From Lutjanus erythropterus (Eukaryota > Chordata > Actinopteri > Lutjaniformes > Lutjanidae): 64,000 bases of DNA. The translations under genes and the position numbers were made by a program. This document shows positions 14,075 through 26,800 of this stretch, in pieces. Position 1 is the first letter of the stretch; the number at the start of each line of letters is the position of its first letter. The notes under the pieces were generated by a model, which saw nothing but the letters and a program-made list of their open reading frames with translations, was not told the DNA's origin and ran no database searches. The stretch spans positions 37,160,034-37,224,033 of the forward strand of contig CM034601.1 of NCBI GenBank assembly GCA_020091685.1. Direction: 5' to 3'.

Positions 14075-14190
14075 TCCATCCATCCATCCATTGTTCATAA
14101 CTGCTAATCCTGATGGTTGCAGGGTGGCTACAGCCTATCCCAGCTGACACTGGGTGAAGGGAGGGGTACACCCTGGACAAGTCGCCAGAG
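14075..14190 (-). mobile_element. SINE 3' fragment, same family as 7197-7558
   Basis: Read on the minus strand it carries GGCGACTTGTCCAGGGTG, CAGCTGGGATAGGCT and a terminal (ATGG)n, shared with the 3' half of the full-length SINE. The tRNA head is missing, so it is 5' truncated. Confidence 0.8.
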
Positions 14191-14200
14191 CAAAAGGAAT

Positions 14201-14446
14201 AAAAGGCTCCCAAACTGGGGTGGCATTGATGACCAAATGAAACATATAGAGTGAAAAAAAAATTAATTAATATGATTTATGTAGGGAAAATCAACAGACA
14301 GGAGTTTGCTGATGCTATCATGCTGGCCTTTATTGCACTACTTGCTTTCCTAATCATTGTTAATAATTGATAATAACTGTGGAGTGGAGACTGAATTTTT
14401 TTGGCCTCTGAAGGGGGGCATGCCAAAAAAAGTTTGAGAACCACTG
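14201..14446. mobile_element. hAT-type MITE remnant (CAGTGGTTCTCAAAC termini)
   Basis: The right end, read outward on the minus strand, is CAGTGGTTCTCAAACTTTTT. The left end, AAAAGGCTCCCAAACTGGGG, is a degraded version. No matching 8-bp target duplication was found, so the left edge is approximate. Confidence 0.45.
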
Positions 14447-17400
14447 GCCTAAGTCTACACTTTTCCTCAGACTCACCATGGCTGCTCTATATTGTTTGAC
14501 TGATTTATTTTTTTCCCAACTGATTCTGATCTCAGGGTAGCTGCACCTCTGACCAGAAGGCAGTGGTTGGAACTGCACTGAAAGTTGATGGAATGAATCC
14601 ATACAGATCTTTGGGGCTTCTCCATTGGCACTTTTGGCTGCACAGAGTCAAACAGTGCCACACTGATTTGCATTTCTATTACCACTTATATCATACTGAG
14701 CTGTGCTGAGTCACGCCTGAGATGGACCTGCTCTGAAGAGGGGCCAAACTGAGCCTGACTTGCCTCCAAGCGGGCTGTAATGATAGCTCACCAACCACAG
14801 CCAACCCGTGATGAAGCCCCCTTTGCACCCAAACGAGTGTTGTGACAGTCACCGTTTTAATGATGAGGTAGCTGAATTTTTTGTCATGTTCTCTATGAGC
14901 TGCATGGAAGCTGTGTCAAGTTACCGCCAATAAAAAACAAAAAAATGTCTTGGTTTTGTTGCTTCATATTAAAAGCTTTTGAATAACACAATAACACAAG
15001 ACTTTTACTGTGAAGAATTTATAGAATGCTCAGTGTTTATTCACTGTTTTACAGCCGCTCGACCTGAGCTCAGCTGCTCGTCTTCAGTTAAAAGACACAC
15101 CTTCAAGAGAGTAGCCCTCCTGTAATGGAAATGCAACTCCCTGCCGTGCTGGGCTGACGTGCCAAATCAAACCAAGTCAAGCCAAGCATGTACATGTGTA
15201 TGGAAAAGTGGTACTTGTCTACCTTTTCTGTGAGCCTGGTCAGGTGCATGTAGTACAACTCGGCCTGGTGTTGCCCCATGATTTTCCCACAGGTCATTTA
15301 TTCCCTATTTCTTGCTGCAAGTGATTTCGTGTTCCATACCAGCATACAATAAAATACCACAGGATACTTTCACTAAAATGTCTGGAGGACAGTGTAAGAA
15401 TTCTGTTTTTTGCATTGAAAACTTTCAGATTTCTAAGAAGGAAATGTGCTACTGGCCCCTGTTGGCATCAGCACATGGTCTAAGGAGAGTTTGTAATCAA
15501 TTGGATTACACAACTAATTCACAACAAGACAGTGTATAAAACAATCTGCTCAGTTAAAAGGTCAGTGGGTTTTTAAAGGATTTTCCACTTAAAATTTAAA
15601 TCCAGGTCATTGTCTTGTACATGCTGCTTTCTGTGAACAAAGGGACTATTCTTTTTTTTTCTTACTATTATTTGTTTTTTGATTATGATGATGTTTTGAT
15701 GATCTATATCAACTGATTGTTAATCACCAGCAGGCTCTTGGCCACTGTTTAATAGGGGACACACTCACAAATGTCTCAGAAGCATTGAAGAAAGCCTATA
15801 GCTGAAACACATCCACTTTCTTCTGCCCCTGGGAAGCATTAAAGGCGTTACATACTTATTTGCTTTGAGCGCTGATGACTTAATTTTCCATTTCCTTGTG
15901 CATAACAATGGCAAAAGTAAAAATAGTGTACATAATAACCCATTATAGTCTAATGCAGGTGGATAGGAGAATTAGCTTTAGCTTTGTAGCTGTAGCAACA
16001 AACAAAAGCAAAGTTCAGCTAAGTAAAATTAGTTCATTAAAAGGCACAAGCAGCAGCAGTGTGCAAAACTGGGGCAGAATACTGTAGACTGAATTTTAAA
16101 AAGGTTTCAGCAAAAGGGAGGAAAAATAATAGCTCACTAAATTGCTTTTATGTTTGCTTTATACTGTATCTTACCCAAAAAGTCCTCATTAAATTTCATC
16201 TAGTAATATCTGGATATGATCCAAGTAGGATAATAACTTTTTTTTAACCCTCTGCAAGCTTTAATCACTCATAAAAGTTATGGTTTTAGGATGATTAAAC
16301 TGCTTGTAGTAGTTCTTACAGTGTGGTAACAAATGTCACAGAGACTCGATGTTGAATGAGTGAGAGTCTATGTTGTCTGCAGCAGTGGGAACAGACGTTT
16401 ATTTTCACTTCTAGTGTTTATTGTACTCAACACCTTTACTTGTCAGAAGTCAAGAAAACATTAGCGAGGAAATGTTGGAAAAAGGTAGAATATCATATCC
16501 AAATTAAAAACACGTGTTTGCTGGATTTAGATGCCCGTGGGGCCAAGCTGTGAGAGGAGGTCATCCTTCTCAACATATTCTCTCTCCAACTAGACAAAAT
16601 CCTCCTGAGAGAACAGAATGGAGACAGAACGACATTGTGAAAGGAGGTTAGCTCCTGGAACTCACTATGGATTTATTTCAAAGCTCAAAAAAGCACAATA
16701 AAGCTAGGTGTTTTAAGCTGAGTCACATCTCAGTTGCCACTCAAGCGTAGTTAGTGGGGGAGAGGGTTGGCAGGCGGTCACGGATGAAGCAGGACTGGAA
16801 CAAAGTGGTAGTGTTGGGCACATGCTGAGTAAATACCAGCCCCCACTATGTCCTCTTCTTAAACTGGAGATACTTTAACAGTCAGAGTTGCCCCCACATG
16901 GGAATATTTCACTCCATGAGCCTTTGGTGCTCCCATAAATACTCCACTTTCCCAGCCAGCACCTGCTCCCTGACCTCCTCTTTTACAGGGGGCAACAAAG
17001 TGTACTAAAGGGAAGACAGAGAGGAGGGGGAAGAGTGAAAAACACATGTCTGCAGAGCTCTTTCTCCGTACCTATCATCCACACACATACATGCAAGATA
17101 AAGTACATATATAGAGCAATTTTCCATGTATCTGGGCATAGCTAAAATCCAGGATATGCCTAATTGATATTTACAGAGCAATTGCCTTTACAGTGTGCAG
17201 GCTGCATCAAAGAGGAGAAGGAGAAGCTGGGTTGGGCAATTATACACCTTATTAAAGCCTATTAGTGTGCTGCAATACAGAGGAGGGCACAGTATGTGTG
17301 CATATGTGAAGGAGTTAGTATGTGTGTGAATATTTAGTGTGTGGCTGCAGCCCATATGGTTCATTATGTTGTTCATTTACACATGGTTGAAATGTTCACA

Positions 17401-19614
17401 TTAAGACTTATTGAGCAACACTGCGAGGATGTGATTCTCAATACAGAGAATAAAGCTGCTGAATGGATGAGAAATTACAATTACAAATTTGAAATTCCAC
17501 ACCACTGGTGGTGCCTGAGGAAAAGCCATGTGGGTCTATAAATTAAAATGGTTTATCCACACATGAGAATGGACAGTGCACAGCAGTCCTAAATGAGGTG
17601 TTAAACTTAAACTCCATCATCGGGCTGCATAACATGTTAAGTCACCCAGTCATGGTATCATGCCCCATGCCTGGGGGACAGCATGAATTACTCGACAAAT
17701 ATCAGTTATTGTCCCATTGGAATTTGTAATACTATGAAAAAATGTCAGGGCAGTTTGCCTTGAGGTTAATACTAGACGGGGTGTATTTGGTCATTAAAAT
17801 CCAAAGGATCCATCTTTCATGGAGCATGGCTGTATTCAGAAAATGTCACAGTTATTCACTTCCCTGATTTTGATGTACAAGTGGAAATTTCAGACTGTCT
17901 GGCAGATCATCCCTCGAGCCCTGCCACTTTGGCAAAAGCATGTTTGTGTGTCTTTAAGACACAGACAAACACAGAAGAGAAAAACTGCTTTCATTCATCC
18001 AGTGGAAACTTTTTTTTTAAATGAGAGACTGAGTGGGAGGACGAGGAGATGACACTCCAGAAGTTACACACAGCTACACAGTGTTATGATAGTTTTGGTG
18101 AGATGGACAGAAAGGGAAAAAAGTATTTCCAAATCGAGATGGACTTGAACTATCTTGAGTGTTCATCTGTGGGTCTGTGTGTTGTAAACGGTAACAGATT
18201 GGATTAGACGCAAGCCTGACTGCTGCGCTGGAGTGGTATGTCTGTGACAGGGGCTGGACAGCCATGATAAAAGGATCTTCAAACACCTCCGGCCCACTGC
18301 CCAGCACTGACTGACAGCTGAGATGGGCTTGGGCTTTAAGTGGGGGGACACTTTGGTTTAAAGTGCAGCCACTTAATTTTCACAAATTGACTGTGAGGGT
18401 TGTCAAGACTGAGAGCTAGCGTCAGGTTGGACAGTGACTAGTGATAGCAGATGCTGTCTGTCTGTCATTTCATTGCTCTGCCTCCCTACAGCAGCTACAG
18501 TCTTCACCGCACGAGCGCAATGAAATGACTCCGTTTAACAGTCATGCAAGCGGGTAGTCCAACCCCCACCCTCCTCCTGCTCGTCCTCCCTTAGAGAAAA
18601 ATGACACTTCAAAAGAAAAGGTTCCTCAATGGAGGGCAAGCAGGGGGAGAGCAAAAAAAAAAAACAAAAAAAAAACATTAAACCGTTTTCAAAGACATGT
18701 TGGCCTAGACTTGTCAAACAGCATCAGGGGCTCGAGCTAAAGACAGGCAGTTGGCGGAGGGGACATGTAACACACAAGTCGTCAGTAGGATATGCAGACA
18801 AGGCGGGTGGATGCATGTAGTTAAGAGTTGCGGGGGTGTGAATGTGCTGTCAGAGGGCCTCAAGCAGGATAGGGCCTGCTCATACAGAAAAACAAGGCTA
18901 ACCCAAATCCCAGTATATGTGTTATATTATGGTCCAGTTGTGACATGAATAGTCAACAGTAGAGTCTTAAGTAAATTACTGGATATGAAATGTTCATCTG
19001 CTATTTTCTGTATTGGTTCCACTAATGTTTGGTTCTTAAGGTGTACTGAAGGAGCAGAAAAATGTTAGAAATCTAGCTGTAAGAACAATATTTGAAGATA
19101 TCTGATACAACAGAGAATTTATTCTACTTAAAATTATAACTATTCTAATTATCTACACACTCCTCCCTGCACTTTCATTTGCTTCTATCTGGGGATGTCT
19201 CTTGTTTTTTTAAAGACACACTGTGTTTTGTGTTATGTTGTGCTCCAGTTTCATTCCCTTGAGCTGAATACCAAGTATTGTACTGTCTGTGTATCATCTG
19301 TGTGCATATGATACACTATGATGCACTATTACATTTGTAACGTTACTGATTTCTCATGAAGTGCATGTGTGTTGTGTGTGCTGACCCAGTGAGGCACTGA
19401 CTGCAACACCTATAAAATGTCAGAAAATAGTGAATATCAATTACACTGTCTCAAAATTCAAGGTGATGTCTTTAAATGTCTTGTTTTGTTAGTCTAAAAC
19501 CCAAAGATATTAACTTTTTACATGATAATAAACACAGAAAAGTAGAAAATCTCCATATTTAAGAAAACAACATTCATTCATCATTAATCAAAATCATTTA
19601 ATAATCTAATTCTT
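14447..19614. other. Intronic sequence, no gene seen
   Basis: Unique-looking sequence without recognised repeats. Open frames are at most about 77 codons and have no domain signature. Confidence 0.55.
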
Positions 19615-19718
19615 TTTAACCACTTGCCTGGTCGGACAAGTGAGTTGCCTGATTTACTTGCCCGACATGCCATTTTACTCGCCCCGGGAAAGTGGGGAAG
19701 CCTTATTGTTGAGCCCTG
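19615..19718 (-). mobile_element. hAT-like terminal fragment
   Basis: Read on the minus strand from 19718 it begins CAGGGCTCAACAATAAGGC, a terminus I associate with teleost hAT elements, followed by CCCGGGGCGAG and repeated ACTTGTCCGAC-like motifs. The opposite end is not identifiable. Confidence 0.45.
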
Positions 19719-19756
19719 GATAGCCTTAAAGGGCAACTGACACAGGACCAAATCAA

Positions 19757-19823
19757 TGTTTTGCAAGTCACAAGTAAGTCTCAAGTCCAAAGTCAAGAGT
19801 GACAAGTCAAGTCCTGAGCCCTA
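19757..19823 (-). mobile_element. Short element end with CAAGTC repeats
   Basis: Read on the minus strand it begins TAGGGCTCAGGACTTGAC and continues with repeated GACTTGAG-like units. It lies 39 bp from the preceding fragment. Truncated; family uncertain. Confidence 0.4.
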
Positions 19824-21929
19824 AACACGTCATTATGCACTCTTTACTAAATGTAATGCCTTTTTAATGCCTATATAAGTTTTCAACAAAGTCTTTCTGT
19901 CTCCATTTTCGATCCACACATTTTGCATACTGCAATTCAGTTTTTTTGCACCCTATATTTTTTGCACACCAATAGTATTATCTTTGGCATAATTTTTTTC
20001 CTCTAAGCTGTGAGAGCCTCAAGAAAACACTGTTTTGGGAGCCACGTATTCAGTCTCAGCTCAATTAAACACAATGTGAGCCTGAAGTGGGGCCCATGTA
20101 GTAAGTGAGCATAGACTAAAAGATTTCAGGTGAGGGATGAAACCAGTTGGAAAATCCTTAGAGGGCTGTGACTATACTCGTTGAGTCTGGAGTTACAGTA
20201 TGTAACTAATGTTCACACCTAATTATTTTTATACTGAAGTCACAGCTTTTTGCACTTACAGGGCTGGTCCCTGCTTTGCTGTGGTCTAGCCAAAAATATA
20301 GTAGGTTACAGGGACCTCAGCATCACATCTTGACAGAGGATCCTAGGTTTCTAGCAGTACTTGCATCACACATCATAGTAATACACTAACATGAAAGTAC
20401 AAAATGCATGATGAAGCTGTATGGAGATGTGGGAATCTGCAGTCAAACTGACACATGATGCTGTAGTAACACCTCGTCACATACCATTATATTCCACACA
20501 ATTTTGCTGTGTTAACATGAACATTACATACAGTGCCGTAAAAACACATGTACACAGTAATTACACACAGCCTTGTCAAGTCACTGGATGCATTAAAATA
20601 TTTACAGATTGTTGTCATGTGTGCCACAAAGACACAAAGACCACAAAACAAGCCGTCATGATTGGATTTGATTTGATCCAGTGCTATAAACCGCCACTGT
20701 GACAGCAACAATTATCATCCCCACAACCGAGGCCCCCACCAGAATGGATTTAGCATCTTATCTGACAATCAGGACATTGCTTTTCTTCGAATCTCTTATT
20801 GGCTTAGCGGATAAGCTTATTAAGGGTGACCCGCGAAGCTGAAAGAGCTGAACATTATATTACATTTTCACTGCAGATTGAAAAGCGTGTAAGCTTGCCC
20901 CCGTCCTGACAAAATCAGGGCTTCAGTCCAAATATTTACACACACACAACATTACCAACCCAGGAGATGTGCCATTAGTGCTTTTAGCTTGATCTCATTA
21001 CATATTTGGCCACCAGCAGGTTGAAATGAGAGTTCAGTCTAGGTAAGAGACTGATGCTGAATGATAATACAGCCTCTGGCAGGCCTAAGGCAGGGCTTTT
21101 CCATCAGGGCAGGTGGAGTGAGAGTCTACCCAGTGAGATGATTCAGGGAGCCAGAGGCCAGACACCAGAGCCCTCCGGTTGACTGGCTGACCTGGTTAGA
21201 GCCTCTCAAGGAACAGTCTTCAAACCCCGGGGCTAGACACCGCTCAGCAGTCTCCACAGCAATTACTCCTCACCGCTGGGACAAAGACCAAAGACCACAG
21301 CTCTCTTTTTACATGTGACTGACAAATGGGGACAGCTGTGAAGTGGTGGCTTTTACTTTATTCTTTTAATAGAAGAACTCAGATGGACAATCTGTAAAAA
21401 AAAAAATACTGTCATGTAAGTCCTACGTAGCAGATATTCAACTGCATTACACTCACTGCCACCATACTGTATGTGTTCATAAGGGTTTTGTGTCTTTTTA
21501 ATGCATGACTGCTGACACTACAAACAGCACAATATGTGAGACTTGGTGACACTACCGTGTGTGTGTGAAAAGGTAATACCGCTTAATTACTCAGAGAAGA
21601 AAAGGCTCATAAAAGACCTTCTCAGTTCCAACAGCCGCTACCAGTAATGCCAGGGTGGTCTGCCCAGTGACTGTGCCTGTTATCCCCATTGTACTACACT
21701 GCCTTATAATGAGCCAATACCAGCTGACAGTGCCTGATGCCAGGATCCATTTAATCCGTGGTTCATTTAATGTGCTGGAGAGGTTTAAACAAGGATATCA
21801 TAGTGGAAAGTATTTAAACTAAGATTAAACTAATTGCACAGTTTTGTATTGCCATGTACATTTGTGAGACCATTAAAAATGTATTTATACAGAAAAACTA
21901 CAGACAATTACAGAGCTAAAAAAAAATCA
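19824..21929. other. Intronic sequence, no gene seen
   Basis: No repeat or coding signal recognised. The stretch about 20710-20930 has mixed composition without simple repeats and includes GGATAAGCTTATTAAGG. It could be a conserved non-coding element, but this cannot be shown from a single sequence. Confidence 0.5.
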
Positions 21930-22297
21930 GTTATGACGGCCAAGAGGTAAGCGACAAAAAACTGACATACTGGAAAACCGACCTGTCTATTGGTAATTTC
22001 CTCACTGTTGGTACTCAGTTTCTCTCTCCAGACTGTTTCTGTAGTTGTTTCACATGTATCAATGGTGCAACTAAACACACCTATTAAATGATTGGCTGTT
22101 TGCGTGTCACTTGTGTCATTATACAGGGATGTAATGGGCTGTTTAGGAGCCAGGGCATTTGTTATGTGCTGTCATGGCAGTTTGCATTTAATGCCTTTAT
22201 ATGGAATTACTGACCATTTTATTAAACAAATTTCATATTGCTATTGATGGAGTGTCTATTGCTGATAAATATCAGTATTTTTTATTGCCCAGGCCTA
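21930..22297 (-). mobile_element. hAT-like remnant with one recognisable end
   Basis: The right edge, read inward on the minus strand, is TAGGCCTGGGCAATAAAAAA, matching the TAGGGCTGGG-type termini seen at 23479 and 28856. No partner end or target duplication was found. The left boundary is a guess. Confidence 0.4.
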
Positions 22298-22772
22298 TGT
22301 TAAGTCTTCCTCTGTGTTTACAATGAACAATGAATGAACAACTTGCTAAAAGTTTGATATTTATGTTAAAAAGAATCAAGTAAAAATCTTTAACTGAGAC
22401 ACTCAATAAAATTTGTAGACAGTAAATTCTGTGGACTTGTAGTAATTAAGGAATGATTTCAGGTACAGTCAATGGCTTCTTTTTGGAGGAGGTGGAGGAG
22501 CAGTCCTGCTATTATTGTTATAATGGTGGAGTGAAAGGAATTTTCTATGCAAGTTTTCCTAGTATTGTTATCTTCATCTAATGACTGATTTTTTGACATT
22601 ACTTTTGCTTTAAGTAATAAAGGAGTATTTGACTATCATCATTGTCATCCAGGGTTCACATATCAGACTGTGTGTGCATTACATTTTTAGGGCACTTAGT
22701 GTTCTGGGAGGTGAATGAACTTATTTGTTCTTTCTCACCATCGCTGGGTTTCTATATCTGATTTATAATATA

Positions 22773-23291
22773 CAGCTCTGGAAAATTAAGAGACCACTGC
22801 AAAATGATCAGTTTCTCTGGTTTTACTATTTATAGGCATGTGTTTGAATAAAATGATCATTTTTGTTTTATTCTATGAACTGCTGACAACATTCCTCCCA
22901 AATTTGAAATCAAAATATTGCCATTTAGTGCATTTATTGGCAGAAAATGACAACTGGTCAAAATAACAAGAAAGATGCAGTGTTTTCAAACCTTGAATAA
23001 TGCATATTCATTTTTAAACAACACAACACTAATATTTTAACTTAGGAAGAGTTTAGAAATCAATATTGGTGGGATCATCTCAATCTTTAATCACAGCAGT
23101 GTTTTTTATCATCTTCCTCATAAAATAAGATTTGGTTCAGGTGATCATCTAATCAGTGTCTCATTAAGTAGAATGATGAGGCTTGTGTTGGAATCCAACA
23201 AACACTGGAATGGACTGACTGTCATACATGTAGAGATGCTGATTGAACAAACACTTGTGAGAGTGCTCTCTTATTTTTTTTACCAGAGCTG
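22773..23291. mobile_element. Tc1/mariner-like non-autonomous element
   Basis: The ends are CAGCTCTGGAAAATTAAGAG and, on the other strand, CAGCTCTGGTAAAAAAAATA, flanked on both sides by the TA dinucleotide (22771-22772, 23292-23293). The left half, read in reverse, has GAAACTGATCATTTTGCAGT and ATAGTAAAACCAGAG, which I know from a common fish family. The 519-bp length leaves no room for a transposase. Confidence 0.75.
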
Positions 23292-23478
23292 TATGTTTGA
23301 TATGTGCACAGCTTGTCAAGTGGAGTAACAGACACTTATCATTTGTTGATACAGCTTAGGATGAAACTTGGAGCATTCGGTTTAATGTAAAGGATCTCCC
23401 TGCTAATGTAATCATGGTAGAATCATAAAAATGAGATCGTACAGTGGCCCAAATCAAGATTGTGATCTTAATACAGCC

Positions 23479-23938
23479 TAGGGCTGGGTGATATTGCTTA
23501 TAAATAATATCTTGATATTTTTAGGCTATGCTGTGATATACAACATATACATCAATGTACATTTTCTCTAAACTGTACCGTAAATTCTCAAATAGTGGCC
23601 AAGGCCGTATATGTTTGACCAAATACCTTGATTTTGATGCTGTGACAATATTACAGGGATGACTATTGGAGCTTCCACAAAACATTAACACAATGAAATA
23701 TTTGACAAATAATCATCAGTACTGTGGATATGATGACTAAATGGCTAAAGCAAAAATAATAGAACAGCTAGAGCAGTCTGTTAAGTTCAGAAAATTACGT
23801 CACTTTATTGCAATGCAGCCTTTAAAACCAGGAAAAGACAACACTTATGTCACGTCACAATATAACAATATCCACAATTTAAGACAATATCCAGTCACAC
23901 ACAGTATTCATATAATATCAATATATTGCCCATTCCTA
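23479..23938. mobile_element. hAT MITE, TAGGGCTGGG family, 460 bp
   Basis: It begins TAGGGCTGGGTGATATTGC and ends ATATTGCCCATTCCTA. A perfect 8-bp target duplication, ATACAGCC, flanks it (23471-23478 and 23939-23946), as expected for hAT transposition. The interior is AT-rich and non-coding. The 69-codon open frame at 23741-23950 runs across its right end and is not a gene. Confidence 0.85.
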
Positions 23939-24507
23939 ATACAGCCTTGAGAATTACAGTAGTAGTGTAAATAGTAGTATTAGTAGCAGTAGTACATAAT
24001 GGAACTTAGTCATGTCACGAAACATGTTTTCAGTCAATTTGGTGACTTTGGAGAAGCCAGACATGAAGAAAAACACATACAGATAAAGTTTATGTAGAAA
24101 TCTTCAACTAAAATGAATGTGAGAGGAATTGCCCCAAAATCCTATATTTAGCCAAACCAGCATTCCTTCCAGAGTGACCTGAGTCCAATTTCAAGCATTT
24201 CACCAAAATGTCTGGAAAACAGACAAATAAAGAAAGACAAACAGTCAGACCAGCAGACAGACAGGCAGGTGGTTGGACTGAGATGTGGGGGATCAGAGGG
24301 GGGAGGTCCAACCTGAGCCCTCCTTGCTCACCCCGTCCCCCACTCATCGTCTCCCCACTTCCTTCAGTGCCAGAGAGCAGATGGGCTTCACAGCACGTCC
24401 CTCTGTTCACCAGAGCCACTGTACAAAGCAGCACACACCACAGGCCACCAATCCAACATCAGTGAGCTGAACACAGCCTAACCAGGACAGAACAACACCC
24501 CCACCCG

Positions 24508-24508
<1 letters not shown>

Positions 24509-24576
<68 letters not shown>
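24509..24576. repeat. (CA)34 microsatellite
   Basis: 68 bp of uninterrupted CA. Confidence 0.98.
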
Positions 24577-24577
<1 letters not shown>

Positions 24578-24670
24578 CAGTGTTTCAGTGCCAGAAACAT
24601 GTATCCTGCAGGTCAAAATCCAGGCAGATATAAAGATGTGACCTGTAGTTACAACATCATCACCGCCAGC

Positions 24671-25318
24671 AGGGGTGGGGGAAATTTCCGAAGATGCATC
24701 GCGATTCGGATGTGGACGAATCTGAATCGATTCACAACGCCCAAATTTCGATTATTTAAATCTGTTAATTAAAGTGATACAGAAGGTTCTAAATAATGCG
24801 GAACTAAGAAGCGCGTGACGCGTCATCTCCGACACTTTGGGATGTGCACCTGGAGGACACGCTGACACGCGCACAGAGGAAAACAAACATGGCTGACCGC
24901 CAGCCACCTTGCCGTGAGATCCGAACAGCTCCTTCTAATTTAAAAGCAGACGTGGAAACACTTCGGCTTCTACAACGCCAACGGCGAAGCGAACTGACAA
25001 GAGCAAGTTATATGTAAGCTGTGTCGTGCTAAAATAAAATACTTTGGCAACACAACAAACATGAGAAGCCATGTAACTCGATTAGTTTAATAAAATATAA
25101 TGGAAATTAATTCAACTCTTGTTTCTTATTACAAATGCACTGTTTTTAAAAATTGCAAATGATGAATGCTTATTCAGTGAGACAAAAGAAATGTGTGTTG
25201 TGAAAAAGTGCATCAATATACATAAATTAAAGATGCATCAATAATCGCTTTATAATCGAATCGTAGCCCCTGAATGGTAATCAATCGACCGGCAGGTGCC
25301 CAAAGATTCCCACCCTAA
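24671..25318 (+). mobile_element. hAT element, internally deleted, with BED-finger remnant
   Basis: It starts AGGGGTGGGGGAAATTTCC. The other end, read inward, is TTAGGGTGGGAATCTTTGG. The flanks CCGCCAGC (24663-24670) and CCACCAGT (25319-25326) match at 6 of 8 positions, an aged 8-bp target duplication. The left part is GC-rich (GCGCGTGACGCGTCATC) and is followed by a broken transposase N-terminus. Confidence 0.75.
24889..25090 (+). pseudogene. Broken hAT transposase N-terminus with BED zinc finger
   Basis: An ATG at 24889 opens a short frame (MADRQPPC...). After a frame change near 24953 the sequence encodes WKHFGFY, an in-frame stop, then CKLC, KYFGNTTNMRSHVTR and a stop at 25088. The order W-x2-F, C-x2-C, N-T-x2-M-x2-H is the BED-type zinc finger of hAT/ZBED transposases, which binds the element's termini. 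At least one frameshift, one internal stop and loss of the whole catalytic part make it non-functional. Confidence 0.75.
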
Positions 25319-26470
25319 CCACCAGTGTGATATTTAAAGGTAAGTAACATTTCCTGAAGTTGTCAGAATCTGTTCTGAGACATCACTTGGGACACATGAA
25401 TAAACAAACAAAAAAGATGCAAAATGTTTTACCTTCTGGGTTTGTAAATGTTTTCTTAACTTGTGAAGTGATTATAAGTCTCTACATTGCAGCTGAGCTC
25501 CTGAAAACAGCTTAAAACCACAATCTGACGCAATGAATATGTGAGGCAGGTTCTAATAAGCTCTGCTATAATCCTACATGTGACTGAGTTGTAACCTTCC
25601 TGTTTATGTTTGCACTTTTCTAAACTGAAGACATCCATGACAAGTGGACTGACTGTAGACTTGCATAATTAAGGTTGCTGCTTGGTTTAACTTGCACACT
25701 CATGCAAATTCACCGTAGTGCCTCATTTGATTTCAAACAGGGACGAATAGACACAAAAATCTTTTACACAAGGACAGAACACTTACATTGAATCCTCTTT
25801 GCATGCCTATTTCAATAAGGAATGCACTCAATTTTAATATATCTTGGAAAGTGATGGGAATGGATATTTCTGAAGTTCTCATTATTATTTGGAAAACGTT
25901 AGCTCCATGATACAGTTGAGTGATTCGAAGAAATATCTAATTGGAATTATTTTGACTGATTCTGCATTGCGATATGATTTGTGATATTACAGGAAAGGAT
26001 CATTTTTACATGAGTATTAATCATTTTGATTGAAAAAATTATGGTATGGTATTTTTAGAGATCTTTACTAAACAAAGATGTTTTCTGAAGTCTAGAGACA
26101 CCTCTGCAGCAACAAAATATTTAATACAATATGTTATTTTGACACAAAATTCACCTTTAACAAATATTGTGCATCCAGTATATTGCAAGTTCTATAAAAT
26201 TTAGATTAACTGTTTAGGTCTACTCCATGATGGAGCATAGTTAAAGACAATCAAATACCTTTATCAATCACTGATTTAATGCATCAAGATTATTCCCTTC
26301 AACTGAAGGATATTTTCATAAACTTCCATGACTTCAATGTCGAGTTTATTTCCAATACAAAACAGAAACTCAATTTAGGAAAACACTTTTTCACTTTCTG
26401 ATTTGTCAGTATCCCCAGGTTACAGGAGGTGGTGGGCTTCAGACAGTTCATAAAATTTAGTTTAGCTAAA

Positions 26471-26577
<107 letters not shown>

Positions 26578-26725
26578 AAAGTACAGTGTGATGACAAGAA
26601 CATTTTGACATGACTTCCCACTTCTAGTCCTCTATCCAAATACAGATAGAGAAACAGATATTTTTGGTTGGGAAAATACAGACACAAATACAAACAATGA
26701 CATCTCTGAGCTCCTCTGGAGATTT

Positions 26726-26800
26726 ACCCTAACCCTACCCATAACCACTACTTGCCTAAACCACTTAGTCAAACTCCTTAACCTGACCTTAACCTAACTG
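26726..26800. repeat. Degenerate CCCTAA / CCTTAA repeats
   Basis: The sequence begins ACCCTAACCCTACCCATAAC and continues with spaced CTAA, CCTTAACC and CCTTAACCTAA units. It resembles a decayed interstitial telomere-like tract but has only two adjacent perfect units. Confidence 0.5.
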
